The notes: generated by a model from the sequence alone, not told the origin. Counted from the stretch's first letter, positions 32,632-40,647 are shown. The stretch is DNA of 42,955 nucleotides from Bacilli bacterium (GCA_900767605.1 CAAFZT010000025.1:1-42955), one strand, 5' to 3'. Translations and numbers: made by a program.

Positions 32632-33888
32632 ATGACCGCGCTTCTATATAACGATGTCGGCGGTTTCTTCCAAGGTTTTTGGGAGAACACCGGCTTCGCC
32701 CAATTCTTCGTCGATGGGGGATGGAAAAACCTCATCATGATCGCAGTGGCTTTGCTACTGCTATATCTAGCTATTTTCCGCAAAGCCGAGCCCTATTTGC
32801 TCATCCCGATGGGCGTAGGAATGCTGCTGGCTAATCTTCCGCTTTCCCACATCATGGACCCGGTTTATGCTACGAATTCTGATGGTTCGATTTGGATCGA
32901 GCATGTTGAATACAAAGGCTTGCTTGGCCTGTTCTACCCCAATGGAGAAGACGTCAGGCGAATCGTAGAATATAAAGGGCTATTAGGTGTCCTTTATAAA
33001 GGCATCCAATACGAAATTTACCCTTGCCTTATCTTCCTTGGCATTGGAGCGACGACCGATTTTGGCCCGTTGATCTCCAACCCCAAGACCATGCTTCTTG
33101 GCGCGGCTGCCCAAATCGGCATCTTCGTCACGTTCATGCTCGCCGTTGCCTGCGGGTTTACCCCTGCCCAGGCCGGTTCGATTGGCATTATCGGGGGAGC
33201 CGATGGGCCCACGGCCATTTTAACGACCACAAAATTAGCCCCCGAACTGCTCTCTTCGATTGCGATTGCCGCCTATTCCTATATGGCTCTTGTCCCCTTC
33301 ATTCAGCCTCCGGTCATCCGCTTGCTGACGACCAAAAAGGAACGCATGATCCATATGGAAATGCCGAAACCCGTCTCCAAAACCAAGAAAATCATTTTCC
33401 CGATTTTGGTTACGGCTATCGTCGTCCTCATCGTTCCTAGCTGCGCACCGCTTATTGGCTGCTTGATGTTTGGCAACCTCATCAAAGAAAGCGGCGTCGT
33501 TCCTAAGTTAGTAGAAAACGCCTCCAACTCCTTGCTTTATATCGTCACAATCCTTTTGGGGTTAACGGTAGGAGCGACGGCTTCGGCGGAAACCTTCTTA
33601 ACCGCGAAAACCCTTCTCATCTTCGTCCTTGGCGTTGTCGCCTTCATCATGGCGACTGCGGGCGGTGTGCTCATCGGCAAATTGATGTGCGTCTTAACCA
33701 AAGGAAAAGTCAATCCGATGATTGGCGCGGCGGGTGTCTCCGCCGTTCCGATGGCGGCCCGCGTCGTCCAAAAAGAAGGGGTTCGCGAAGATCCTTCCAA
33801 CTTCTTGCTTATGCACGCGATGGGACCCAACGTAGCTGGGGTGATCGGCTCTGCCGTTGCCGCCGGCTTGCTCATGATGCTTCTGTAA
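32632..33888 (+). CDS. oadB: Na+-translocating decarboxylase beta subunit
   Basis: A 418-residue membrane protein with about nine to eleven helices. It decarboxylates carboxybiotin and exports Na+. The key GGADGPTAI segment has the essential Asp191. The C-terminal NPMIGAAGVSAVPMAARVVQ and HAMGPNVAGVIGSAVAAG are the other conserved Na+/carboxybiotin regions, so the pump looks intact. There is an unusual soluble loop at about 85-115, with a short internal repeat (EHVEYKGLLGLFYPNG, then RRIVEYKGLLGVLY). AAGAGG lies close to the ATG. Confidence 0.95.
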   Translation: MTALLYNDVGGFFQGFWENTGFAQFFVDGGWKNLIMIAVALLLLYLAIFRKAEPYLLIPMGVGMLLANLPLSHIMDPVYATNSDGSIWIEHVEYKGLLGLFYPNGEDVRRIVEYKGLLGVLYKGIQYEIYPCLIFLGIGATTDFGPLISNPKTMLLGAAAQIGIFVTFMLAVACGFTPAQAGSIGIIGGADGPTAILTTTKLAPELLSSIAIAAYSYMALVPFIQPPVIRLLTTKKERMIHMEMPKPVSKTKKIIFPILVTAIVVLIVPSCAPLIGCLMFGNLIKESGVVPKLVENASNSLLYIVTILLGLTVGATASAETFLTAKTLLIFVLGVVAFIMATAGGVLIGKLMCVLTKGKVNPMIGAAGVSAVPMAARVVQKEGVREDPSNFLLMHAMGPNVAGVIGSAVAAGLLMMLL

Positions 33889-33892
33889 GAAT

Positions 33893-34645
33893 ATGAATCA
33901 CCGTATCCTTGCTTTTGAAACTTTGCCGTCCACTTCGGATTATTTGAAGGAAAACCTTTCTTCTTTAGAAGATGGAGTTGTCGTGACGGCGGTTTCCCAA
34001 AGCAAGGGACGCGGCAGAAGAGGGAGAAGCTGGGAAGCCTCAAAAGGGGATTTGATCTTCTCCTTGTTATTAAAGGACGTATCTTCCCCTACCCTCTTAC
34101 CTATTCTTCCATTAATTAGTGGAGTCGCCCTCTCTCTAGCTTTAGAAACATATGGAGTGCACCCGCTCATTAAATGGCCTAATGACTTGTATTTAGAAGA
34201 CAAAAAGATCGCCGGGATCCTCTGCGAAGGAATCGCAGAAGGAGAACAACAATCCGCGATTGTTGGAATTGGAATCAACCTTGCCTCGCGTTCCTTCCCT
34301 CCAGATATTGCTTCCAAAGCAGAAAGCCTTGGAAATTTGGGCTATCAAATCCCAAAAGAAGAACTATTGCAGGAATTCTTAGAACGCTTCGATCGCCTTG
34401 TGCAATCGGCTTTATCGGGCCAAGCGGACTGGTTCCCTCTTCTAGAAAGTCGCGACTATCTAAAGAACCGACAAGTTCACCTCAACTATTACGGAGAAAA
34501 CCTTTGCGGAATGGCGAAGGGAATCGCTTCTAACGGAGCGTTGCTCGTAGAAACAGGCGGGCAAATCAAACAGGTTACTTCGGGGGAGGCGAGTCTATCG
34601 CCTGACTCGAATAATAATAAAGAAAAGGAGCTTACACATGCTTAA
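33893..34645 (+). CDS. birA: Biotin-protein ligase without DNA-binding domain
   Basis: A 250-residue class I ligase. GRGRRG at 39-44 binds biotinyl-AMP, KWPND at 94-98 and KKIAG at 104-108 are the catalytic segments, and a short SH3-like C-domain follows. The protein starts directly at the catalytic domain, so it lacks the helix-turn-helix of regulatory BirA and cannot be its own repressor. It attaches biotin to the carrier encoded two genes upstream. It starts 4 bases after oadB and overlaps pckA by 8 bases. Confidence 0.94.
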   Translation: MNHRILAFETLPSTSDYLKENLSSLEDGVVVTAVSQSKGRGRRGRSWEASKGDLIFSLLLKDVSSPTLLPILPLISGVALSLALETYGVHPLIKWPNDLYLEDKKIAGILCEGIAEGEQQSAIVGIGINLASRSFPPDIASKAESLGNLGYQIPKEELLQEFLERFDRLVQSALSGQADWFPLLESRDYLKNRQVHLNYYGENLCGMAKGIASNGALLVETGGQIKQVTSGEASLSPDSNNNKEKELTHA

Positions 34646-36248
34646 ACCATCGGATTTGGAAGCCTACGGCATCCAAGGGGCAACGGAAGTTATCTATAAC
34701 CCCTCCTACGAAATGCTTTTCGAGGAAGAAACAAAATCCACCCTCGAAGGTTATGAAAAGGGCCAAGTGACCGAACTTGGTGCAGTCAACGTCATGACTG
34801 GCGTCTTCACTGGTCGTTCGCCCAAAGACAAATATATCGTCGTCGATTCGAATTCGAAGGACACCGTGTGGTGGAATTCTCCCGAATATCCTAACGACAA
34901 CCACCCCATGAGCGAAGAAACCTGGGCCAAAGTTAAAAAACTCGCCATCGAGGAACTCTGTGGGAAGCGCCTCTTTGTCGTCGATGCTTTCTGCGGTGCG
35001 AACAAAGATACCCGCATGGCCGTTCGCTTCGTCGTCGAAGTTGCCTGGCAATCCCATTTCATCCGCAACATGTTCGTCCGTCCTAGCGAAGAAGAGCTCA
35101 AGAATTTCAAACCGGATTTCATCGTTTATAACGCTTCGAAAGCCAAGGTCGCTAACTTCAAGGAACTTGGTCTCCATAGCGAAACCTGCGTCGCCTTCAA
35201 TATCACTTCTCGCGAACAAGTCATCCTCAACACCTGGTATGGCGGCGAAATGAAGAAGGGCATGTTCTCGATGATGAACTACTATCTCCCCTTGAAAGGC
35301 ATCGCTTCCATGCACTGCTCCGCCAACACGGACAAGAAGGGCGAGAATACGGCCATCTTCTTCGGACTTTCCGGAACTGGCAAAACCACCCTTTCCACGG
35401 ATCCGAAGCGCTTGCTGATCGGCGACGACGAACATGGCTGGGACGATAACGGCGTCTTCAATTTCGAAGGCGGCTGCTATGCCAAAGTCATCAACCTCGA
35501 CAAAGAATCCGAACCGGATATCTATCACGCAATTCGCCGCGATGCTTTGTTAGAAAACGTCACCGTTGATGCAAACGGCAAGATTGATTTTGCCGATAAG
35601 TCCGTCACGGAAAATACCCGCGTTTCCTATCCAATTGATCACATCGAAAACATCGTCAAGCCGATTTCCCATGGCCCGGCCGCGAAAAACGTCATCTTCC
35701 TTTCCGCGGACGCCTTTGGCGTTTTGCCCCCTGTTTCGATTTTGACTCCGGAACAAACTCAATACTATTTCCTCTCCGGCTTTACGGCGAAACTTGCGGG
35801 TACGGAGCGTGGCATCACCGAACCCACCCCGACCTTCTCCGCTTGCTTTGGCCAAGCCTTCCTCGAACTCCATCCGACCAAATACGCCCAAGAATTGGTG
35901 AAGAAGATGAAGAGGAGCGGAGCCAAAGCCTACCTTGTCAACACCGGTTGGAACGGCTCTGGCAAACGCATCTCCATCAAAGATACCCGTGGCATCATCG
36001 ACGCCATCTTAAGCGGAGCGATCCTTTCCGCCCCGACCAAGAAGATTCCGTTCTTCGATTTCGAAGTTCCGACGGAACTCCCGGGCGTAGATTCCCATAT
36101 CCTTGATCCGCGCGATACCTATGCGGAAAAAGGCGTTTGGGAAGGCAAGGCCAAAGATTTGGCTGGCCGCTTCCAAAAGAATTTCGTCAAATACGAATCT
36201 AACGACGCCGGCAAGGCGCTTGTAGAAGCCGGACCGAAGCTCGACTAA
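34638..36248 (+). CDS. pckA: ATP-type phosphoenolpyruvate carboxykinase
   Basis: A 536-residue enzyme interconverting oxaloacetate + ATP and PEP + CO2 + ADP. The kinase-1a/Walker motif GLSGTGKT is at 243-250, kinase-2 and metal residues lie in LLIGDDEHGW, and TGRSPKDKYIV with GMFSMMNYYLP are ATP-PEPCK hallmarks; FTAKLAGTERG is also present. Length is normal. AAAAGGAG lies 8 bases before the ATG. Its place at the end of the oad-birA operon suggests it works in the PEP-to-oxaloacetate direction, making ATP. Confidence 0.96.
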   Translation: MLKPSDLEAYGIQGATEVIYNPSYEMLFEEETKSTLEGYEKGQVTELGAVNVMTGVFTGRSPKDKYIVVDSNSKDTVWWNSPEYPNDNHPMSEETWAKVKKLAIEELCGKRLFVVDAFCGANKDTRMAVRFVVEVAWQSHFIRNMFVRPSEEELKNFKPDFIVYNASKAKVANFKELGLHSETCVAFNITSREQVILNTWYGGEMKKGMFSMMNYYLPLKGIASMHCSANTDKKGENTAIFFGLSGTGKTTLSTDPKRLLIGDDEHGWDDNGVFNFEGGCYAKVINLDKESEPDIYHAIRRDALLENVTVDANGKIDFADKSVTENTRVSYPIDHIENIVKPISHGPAAKNVIFLSADAFGVLPPVSILTPEQTQYYFLSGFTAKLAGTERGITEPTPTFSACFGQAFLELHPTKYAQELVKKMKRSGAKAYLVNTGWNGSGKRISIKDTRGIIDAILSGAILSAPTKKIPFFDFEVPTELPGVDSHILDPRDTYAEKGVWEGKAKDLAGRFQKNFVKYESNDAGKALVEAGPKLD

Positions 36249-36266
36249 GTCGATTTCGACCCTATG

Positions 36267-36299
36267 TCCCCCTCCTTTTTGAGAAGAAGGGGGATTTTT
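36267..36299 (+). terminator. Terminator of the oad-birA-pckA operon
   Basis: TCCCCCTCCTT and AAGAAGGGGGA pair with one mismatch around TTTGAG, followed by five T. Confidence 0.88.
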
Positions 36300-36307
36300 C
36301 CTACACG

Positions 36308-36330
36308 AAAAAAGCTGCCCGAAGGCAGCC
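36308..36330 (-). terminator. Terminator of tRNA-Ser(CGA)
   Basis: On the minus strand GGCTGCC, a stable TTCG tetraloop, GGCAGC and six T, 11 bases beyond the tRNA. Confidence 0.88.
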
Positions 36331-36341
36331 GATGCACTGAT

Positions 36342-36433
36342 TGGCGGAGAAACAGGGATTCGAACCCTGGCTGGAGCATGACCCCACTAACGGTTTTCGA
36401 AACCGCCCCCTTCAACCGCTTGGGTATTTCTCC
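36342..36433 (-). tRNA. tRNA-Ser, anticodon CGA
   Basis: A class II tRNA of 92 bases including CCA. The acceptor GGAGAAA pairs with TTTCTCC, the anticodon loop TTCGAAA gives CGA (reads UCG), and a long variable arm (GGGGTCATGCTCC) and T-loop GGTTCGAATCC are present. It is transcribed away from the neighbouring GGDEF/EAL-like gene. Confidence 0.95.
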
Positions 36434-36453
36434 AAGTTCAAGGTGCGATAGGT

Positions 36454-36482
36454 ATGTTACCATTCCTTTTTCTTCTAGGCAA
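36454..36482 (-). promoter_or_regulatory. Promoter of tRNA-Ser(CGA)
   Basis: On the minus strand TTGCCT (36477-36482), a 17-base spacer and TAACAT (36454-36459) extended by TGG. It places transcription about 15 bases before the tRNA. This region cannot also be the coding start of the next gene without overlap, which supports the start at 36532. Confidence 0.65.
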
Positions 36483-36514
36483 GAAGGACCTTTTTGCGTT
36501 TTACCACATAGTGG

Positions 36515-36520
36515 TATATC
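36515..36520 (+). promoter_or_regulatory. Extended -10 box before the GGDEF/EAL-like gene
   Basis: TGG plus TATATC ends 11 bases before the ATG at 36532. The bases between, CTTTAAGAGTT, have no Shine-Dalgarno. Confidence 0.45.
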
Positions 36521-36531
36521 CTTTAAGAGTT

Positions 36532-38292
36532 ATGTGGAAGCAAGTTCAGGAAACCTTCATCGCCAATTGGCCCTATATCGTTTCGTTCTTTTTACTGCTT
36601 GCTGGGACGGCGTTAGCCATCGTTACGATTGCTGTTTCTTCTTCCAAACACAAGAAATTCGTCGAAGAACTGGAACGCACGATGGATTCATCGCGCATTT
36701 TTATCATTGATATCCGCTCGCAGATGGTTCGCGATTTTGTCGTGACCGCGCCCCATGCGATCACCAATCCCTATCCGTTGGCGGATTTTTACCATCAATT
36801 TCCTCAATCGGAACAAAAGCGCGTCATCCAATGGGTGAATGCCGTTAGCGATCCGGAGACGAGTGCCCCCGATTATTTAGAAACGGATACCAGCGCAGGT
36901 TCCTCCAAAACCAAAACCTATTTTTCGATGCTTCAGGTCGATTCGTTTGACCCAGAACAAGGGATCCTTCACCTTCGCTCCTATTTGCTGAAGTCGATGG
37001 AAACCAACCAAGCAAATAGCCGAAAGCCGAAAAACCGCGGCCTTGCCTCGATGAAGCAATATCAGCTTGGCTTGAAAAACGGCTCCAAAAGAAAAGGCGT
37101 TACCTTGGTGTTCCATTTTGCCTACCGCCGCATCCAAGATAAAGACAAGCCTTTGAATCCCTTGGTCATGAAACAAGTCCAAAACGCCGTTTCGCCTCTT
37201 ATTACTTCCCGTAGAATCATGATGCAAATCGACGGCAACGAATTCATGATTGCCGATTTCCATATCCCGGGGATGCCGGATGGTTTGCACCTTGCCAAAG
37301 ATTGCGTGGATGCCATCCGCCGATATTTGGCCATCAATGGCTATGCGACCAAAATCGATTTCCGCGTGGCTCTTGTCGAGCACCGTCTCTTCCCGACCAA
37401 GGATGATGCGGCGATTCTAGAAGAAGGAAAGCGTTCCGTATCCATTGCTTTCTCCAATCTTGCGACGATTTATTTCTATGAAAAAGGAAAGGAATCCTTC
37501 CGGAATGACCCAGAAAGCAATGATTCCTACCGCACGGAAGTAGAACGCATCATTCACGACAATAAGATTCGCACCAGATTCCGACCCATTTATTCCGTTC
37601 AAGAAGAAAAAGTGTTTGGCTATTTGATGAAAAGCGAACCCATCAACACCTATTTCGATTCGATGGACGACTTGCATGATTATGCGGCGAGAACCGGCGA
37701 CGACCACGATTTGTTTGCTACAATTGCTCGTAATTCCGTTCCGGTGTTCGTGAATGAAGTCAAAGACCCCGACTCCCTTCTCTTCTATAACGTCCGCGTG
37801 GAAGACCGCGACTTCATGCTCTCGGTATTTGCTAGACTTAAGGCCGCAAAATCCACGCATATCGTCTTCCTCTTCAAGGAATCAGACATTCGAACCCATT
37901 TCGATTCGAACCACCCGGAAGACATCGTCAGCGACATGAAGCAAATCAAGGCCAAGGGCTTCCATGTTGGATTATTGCTTGAAGAAGGCGAATTGGGACT
38001 CCCCGCTTCGACTTATAGCGCCTATGATTATTTCGTTTGCAGCTTCCGCTTCGCTGGAATCGCCACAAACATGGATGCTAAAATCCGTTCCAAGCTTCAT
38101 AGTTTGGTCGAGAAATTGCTCCGTTACAACAAACCGATCATCGCTAGCGACATCGAAGGATGGGATGCCATTGAAATCATCGTTCGCAGCGGCTTGAAGT
38201 ACATCTCCAGTGAATTCTTCGCCCCCTACGACCCGATGCTCAACCCGATTCCAAACAAATCGATGAAGAAAGTTCGCGACATGAGAAGATAA
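36532..38292 (+). CDS. Membrane protein with degenerate GGDEF and EAL domains
   Basis: A 586-residue protein. One transmembrane helix lies at 15-36, then a region at about 40-180 that may be PAS-like. At about 185-340 is a GGDEF-like domain whose signature is DGNEF at 234-238. At about 345-575 is an EAL-like domain in which the EAL triad is replaced by LMK (365-367, in GYLMKSEP), the metal-binding DDFG by LEEGELG (483-489), and IAEGVE by IASDIEG (537-543). The fold pattern is kept but the residues for making or cleaving c-di-GMP are not, so it is predicted to be inactive: a nucleotide sensor or a scaffold. It lies between tRNA-Ser(CGA) and proS; an upstream in-frame ATG at 36454 would overlap the tRNA promoter. 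Confidence 0.72.
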   Translation: MWKQVQETFIANWPYIVSFFLLLAGTALAIVTIAVSSSKHKKFVEELERTMDSSRIFIIDIRSQMVRDFVVTAPHAITNPYPLADFYHQFPQSEQKRVIQWVNAVSDPETSAPDYLETDTSAGSSKTKTYFSMLQVDSFDPEQGILHLRSYLLKSMETNQANSRKPKNRGLASMKQYQLGLKNGSKRKGVTLVFHFAYRRIQDKDKPLNPLVMKQVQNAVSPLITSRRIMMQIDGNEFMIADFHIPGMPDGLHLAKDCVDAIRRYLAINGYATKIDFRVALVEHRLFPTKDDAAILEEGKRSVSIAFSNLATIYFYEKGKESFRNDPESNDSYRTEVERIIHDNKIRTRFRPIYSVQEEKVFGYLMKSEPINTYFDSMDDLHDYAARTGDDHDLFATIARNSVPVFVNEVKDPDSLLFYNVRVEDRDFMLSVFARLKAAKSTHIVFLFKESDIRTHFDSNHPEDIVSDMKQIKAKGFHVGLLLEEGELGLPASTYSAYDYFVCSFRFAGIATNMDAKIRSKLHSLVEKLLRYNKPIIASDIEGWDAIEIIVRSGLKYISSEFFAPYDPMLNPIPNKSMKKVRDMRR

Positions 38293-38308
38293 AAGGAAAG
38301 AAAACAAT

Positions 38309-39748
38309 ATGGGAAAACAAACAATCAAAAACGAAGCCATCACCAGCAGAGACAGCGACTTTGCTCAGTGGTACACTGACGTTTGCCGCAAAGCGGAATT
38401 AATGGATTATAGTTCTGTGAAGGGCTTTATCGATTATTTGCCTTATGGCTATGCCATTTGGGAACAAATCCAAGACTTTGCGAACAAGAAATTCAAAGAG
38501 CACGGTTCGGAAAACGTTTATTTGCCTTGCGTCATCCCCTCTTCGTTGATGGCCAAAGAAAAAGACCACGTGGAAGGATTTGCTCCGGAATGCTTGGTCG
38601 CGACGATTGGCGGCAACAAAGAACTCGACGATCCGCTCATCATCCGCCCGACTTCGGAAATCCTTTTCTCCGATATGTATAAGCGTTTGGTTTCTAGCTA
38701 TCGCGATTTGCCAAAGATTTATAACCAGTGGTGCTCCGTCGTGCGCTGGGAGAAGACGACTCGTCCTTTCCTTCGCGGATCGGAATTCCTTTGGCAAGAA
38801 GGACACTGCTTATTCGAAACGGAAGAAGAAGCCAGAAAGAATACGATGGACATGCTAGAAGTCTACGACTCCATCGGTCGTGACCTCTTGGCCATCCCGT
38901 TTGTAAAGGGAAGAAAAACCGAGCACGAGAAATTTGCCGGTGCGGTGGAAACCTGGTCCATCGAAGCGCTCATGCACGATGGCAAAGCCCTCCAAAGTGG
39001 CACCTCCCATTACTTGGGAACGGGATTCGCAGAAGCCTTCGGAATTTCTTATTTGGGACGCGACAATAAACTCCACGCCCCCCATCAAACCTCTTGGGGT
39101 GTTTCCACTCGCTTAATCGGCGCAGTCATTATGGTCCATGGTGATGACAATGGCCTTGTTCTGCCTCCTCGCGTTGCCCCCATTCAAGTCGTGATTGTTC
39201 CGATCCGTCAACAAACCCCGGGGATTCTAGAGAAATGCGAAGAAATTCGTCAAAAACTCCTCAAGCAGGGCATCCGCGTCAAGGTTGATTCCTCCGACCA
39301 TACCCCTGGTTGGAAATTCGCCGAATGGGAAATGAAGGGCGTCCCTCTCCGTCTCGAACTTGGTCCGCGTGACCTCGAAGCCGGTCAAGTTGCGCTTAGC
39401 AAACGTTATAACGGCGAAAAACTCGTGGGAAACATTGAAGCCGTCGAAAGCGAAATCCCGGCATTGCTAGAAACCATCCAAGAAGAGATGTATCAAAAGG
39501 CCAAAGCCTTCCTCGATACCAAAATCGTGGATGTGGCCAATGTAGAAGAACTCAAAGCCGCTCTTGAAAAAGGCGGATATGCCCGCATGGCTTATTGCGG
39601 ATGTCCAGAATGCGAAGATCAAATCAAAACGATCACCAATGGTGGCACCGCCCGCTGCATCTATAAATATATAGAAGAAGGAGATGCGGTCTGCCCCGTC
39701 TGCGGCAAGAAGTCCAAAATCATCGCTTATTTTGCTAAAGCTTATTGA
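38309..39748 (+). CDS. proS: Prolyl-tRNA synthetase, archaeal/eukaryotic type
   Basis: A 479-residue class IIa synthetase charging tRNA-Pro. VIPSSLMAKEKDHVEGFAPE at the start, RPTSE (motif 1 end region), VVRWEKTTRPFLRGSEFLWQEGH (motif 2) and the late GPRDLEAGQV all mark the short ProRS lacking the bacterial editing insertion. A C-terminal zinc-type domain carries CGCPEC and later CPVCGKK. This type is usual in Mollicutes, Erysipelotrichia and some Clostridia. GGAAAG lies before the ATG. A terminator follows. Confidence 0.95.
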   Translation: MGKQTIKNEAITSRDSDFAQWYTDVCRKAELMDYSSVKGFIDYLPYGYAIWEQIQDFANKKFKEHGSENVYLPCVIPSSLMAKEKDHVEGFAPECLVATIGGNKELDDPLIIRPTSEILFSDMYKRLVSSYRDLPKIYNQWCSVVRWEKTTRPFLRGSEFLWQEGHCLFETEEEARKNTMDMLEVYDSIGRDLLAIPFVKGRKTEHEKFAGAVETWSIEALMHDGKALQSGTSHYLGTGFAEAFGISYLGRDNKLHAPHQTSWGVSTRLIGAVIMVHGDDNGLVLPPRVAPIQVVIVPIRQQTPGILEKCEEIRQKLLKQGIRVKVDSSDHTPGWKFAEWEMKGVPLRLELGPRDLEAGQVALSKRYNGEKLVGNIEAVESEIPALLETIQEEMYQKAKAFLDTKIVDVANVEELKAALEKGGYARMAYCGCPECEDQIKTITNGGTARCIYKYIEEGDAVCPVCGKKSKIIAYFAKAY

Positions 39749-39759
39749 TGAAATGACCC

Positions 39760-39788
39760 AAAGGACGGCCGAAAAAGCCGTCCTTTTT
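39760..39788 (+). terminator. Terminator of proS
   Basis: AAAGGACGGC and GCCGTCCTTT pair perfectly around CGAAAAA, followed by further T. Confidence 0.9.
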
Positions 39789-39858
39789 CGTCTTCTCCCC
39801 TAAAAGAGGGAAAAACACTAGCAAGGCCTTGCGTTTTGTTTTATATTATTACCCGCAC

Positions 39859-39952
39859 GGAGGCGTACCCAAGAGGCCGAAGGGGACGGTTTGCTAAACC
39901 GTTAGATCGGGGTTAACCTGGTGCGAGGGTTCGAATCTCTCCGCCTCCGCCA
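39859..39952 (+). tRNA. tRNA-Ser, anticodon GCT
   Basis: A class II tRNA of 94 bases with encoded CCA. The acceptor GGAGGCG pairs with CGCCTCC, the anticodon loop TTGCTAA gives GCT (reads AGC and AGU), and a long variable arm and T-loop GGTTCGAATCT are present. A TATATT/TATTAT sits just upstream as a likely -10. Confidence 0.95.
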
Positions 39953-39968
39953 CGAAGAACATGGAAGA

Positions 39969-39997
39969 CACGCTTAAAACAAAGGCGTGCCTTTTTT
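39969..39997 (+). terminator. Terminator of tRNA-Ser(GCT)
   Basis: CACGC and GCGTG around an 11-base loop followed by CTTTTTT, 17 bases after the tRNA. Confidence 0.75.
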
Positions 39998-40068
39998 GTA
40001 AGCGCTAAAGATTTCCAGAATCGACTTCCCAGGTAGATTTCCGAATAATCTAGCCAGGAGGTTCGAAC

Positions 40069-40308
40069 GTGTTTTGTAACCAATATTTAGAAGGCCTCAA
40101 AATCGACCTTATGGGGCTTGGGTATGCAAGTGCGGTTCGGAAAGGTTGGCAGGCAAGCGCCATGAAAAGCATCGAGGGAAAATGGTTCCCTCCATTACAC
40201 AAACTTAATGCAACTCTCAGATTTAACGGAATTTTCCGACTTCCCCCAATTCCGATAGCACAAAATTTTGTGGTTTGTCTGATCCGATGCGTAACGTCGA
40301 GTGAGTGA
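40069..40308 (+). CDS. Possible short gene cut by the IS200-type remnant
   Basis: A GTG with a textbook AGGAGG seven bases upstream opens a 79-residue frame (MFCNQYLEGLKIDLMGLGYA...). The start signal is better than expected by chance, but the protein matches no known family. Its last third runs right up to the left hairpin of the insertion-sequence remnant at 40312, so it may be the 5' part of a gene disrupted there. It could also be non-coding. Confidence 0.25.
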   Translation: MFCNQYLEGLKIDLMGLGYASAVRKGWQASAMKSIEGKWFPPLHKLNATLRFNGIFRLPPIPIAQNFVVCLIRCVTSSE

Positions 40309-40311
40309 AAA

Positions 40312-40411
40312 CCCCGATAGTCGGGGAGTTCGGCGGAGCTTATAGCTTTGCACAGTCGAAAAAGGCTCCTTGCAATTGCCTTGCGGACCAACGCAAGCAT
40401 TGAAAGGAGCC
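40312..40411 (+). repeat. IS200/IS605 left-end hairpins, one hiding the tnpA ribosome site
   Basis: Two hairpins precede the transposase start: CCCCGA/TCGGGG at 40312-40326, and a long stem at 40364-40411 with GGCTCCTT pairing to AAGGAGCC and inner TTGCG/CGCAA. The second buries the AAGGAG of tnpA, exactly as in IS200, where such structures keep transposase translation low. Confidence 0.65.
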
Positions 40412-40413
40412 AA

Positions 40414-40647
40414 ATGTCGAATACCGACAACCTAAGTTTAGCGCACACCGGCTGGAACTGTAAGTACCACGTCGTTTTCGCGCTGAAGTACCGGAGGAAG
40501 GAGTTCTACGACCTCGGGCGGCTGGGGATCGGTCAGGTCCTCCGAAGGCTTTGCGAATGGAAGGGGTTCGTCATCCACGAAATCGCGGTCGCCCCCTTCC
40601 TTAGTTTTATTCATCCAAGGAGAACGAGAACGACGGATAATCATTGA
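40414..40647 (+). pseudogene. tnpA: Truncated IS200/IS605 transposase TnpA
   Basis: Residues 1-55 (GWNCKYHVVFALKYRRKEFY, then IGQVLRRLCEWKGFVIHE) match the start of the small Y1 transposases that move by single-strand transfer. In intact proteins a CPDHIHML segment with the HUH metal site follows immediately, and the catalytic tyrosine lies near the C-terminus. Here the similarity stops at about IAVAP and unrelated sequence (FLSFIHPRRTRTTDNH) leads to a stop, so both catalytic parts are gone. The element cannot move by itself. Confidence 0.8.

Noticed and set aside
34632..35528. 298-codon minus-strand open frame
   Set aside because: It is fully antisense to pckA, whose motifs are unmistakable; the open frame results from codon bias.
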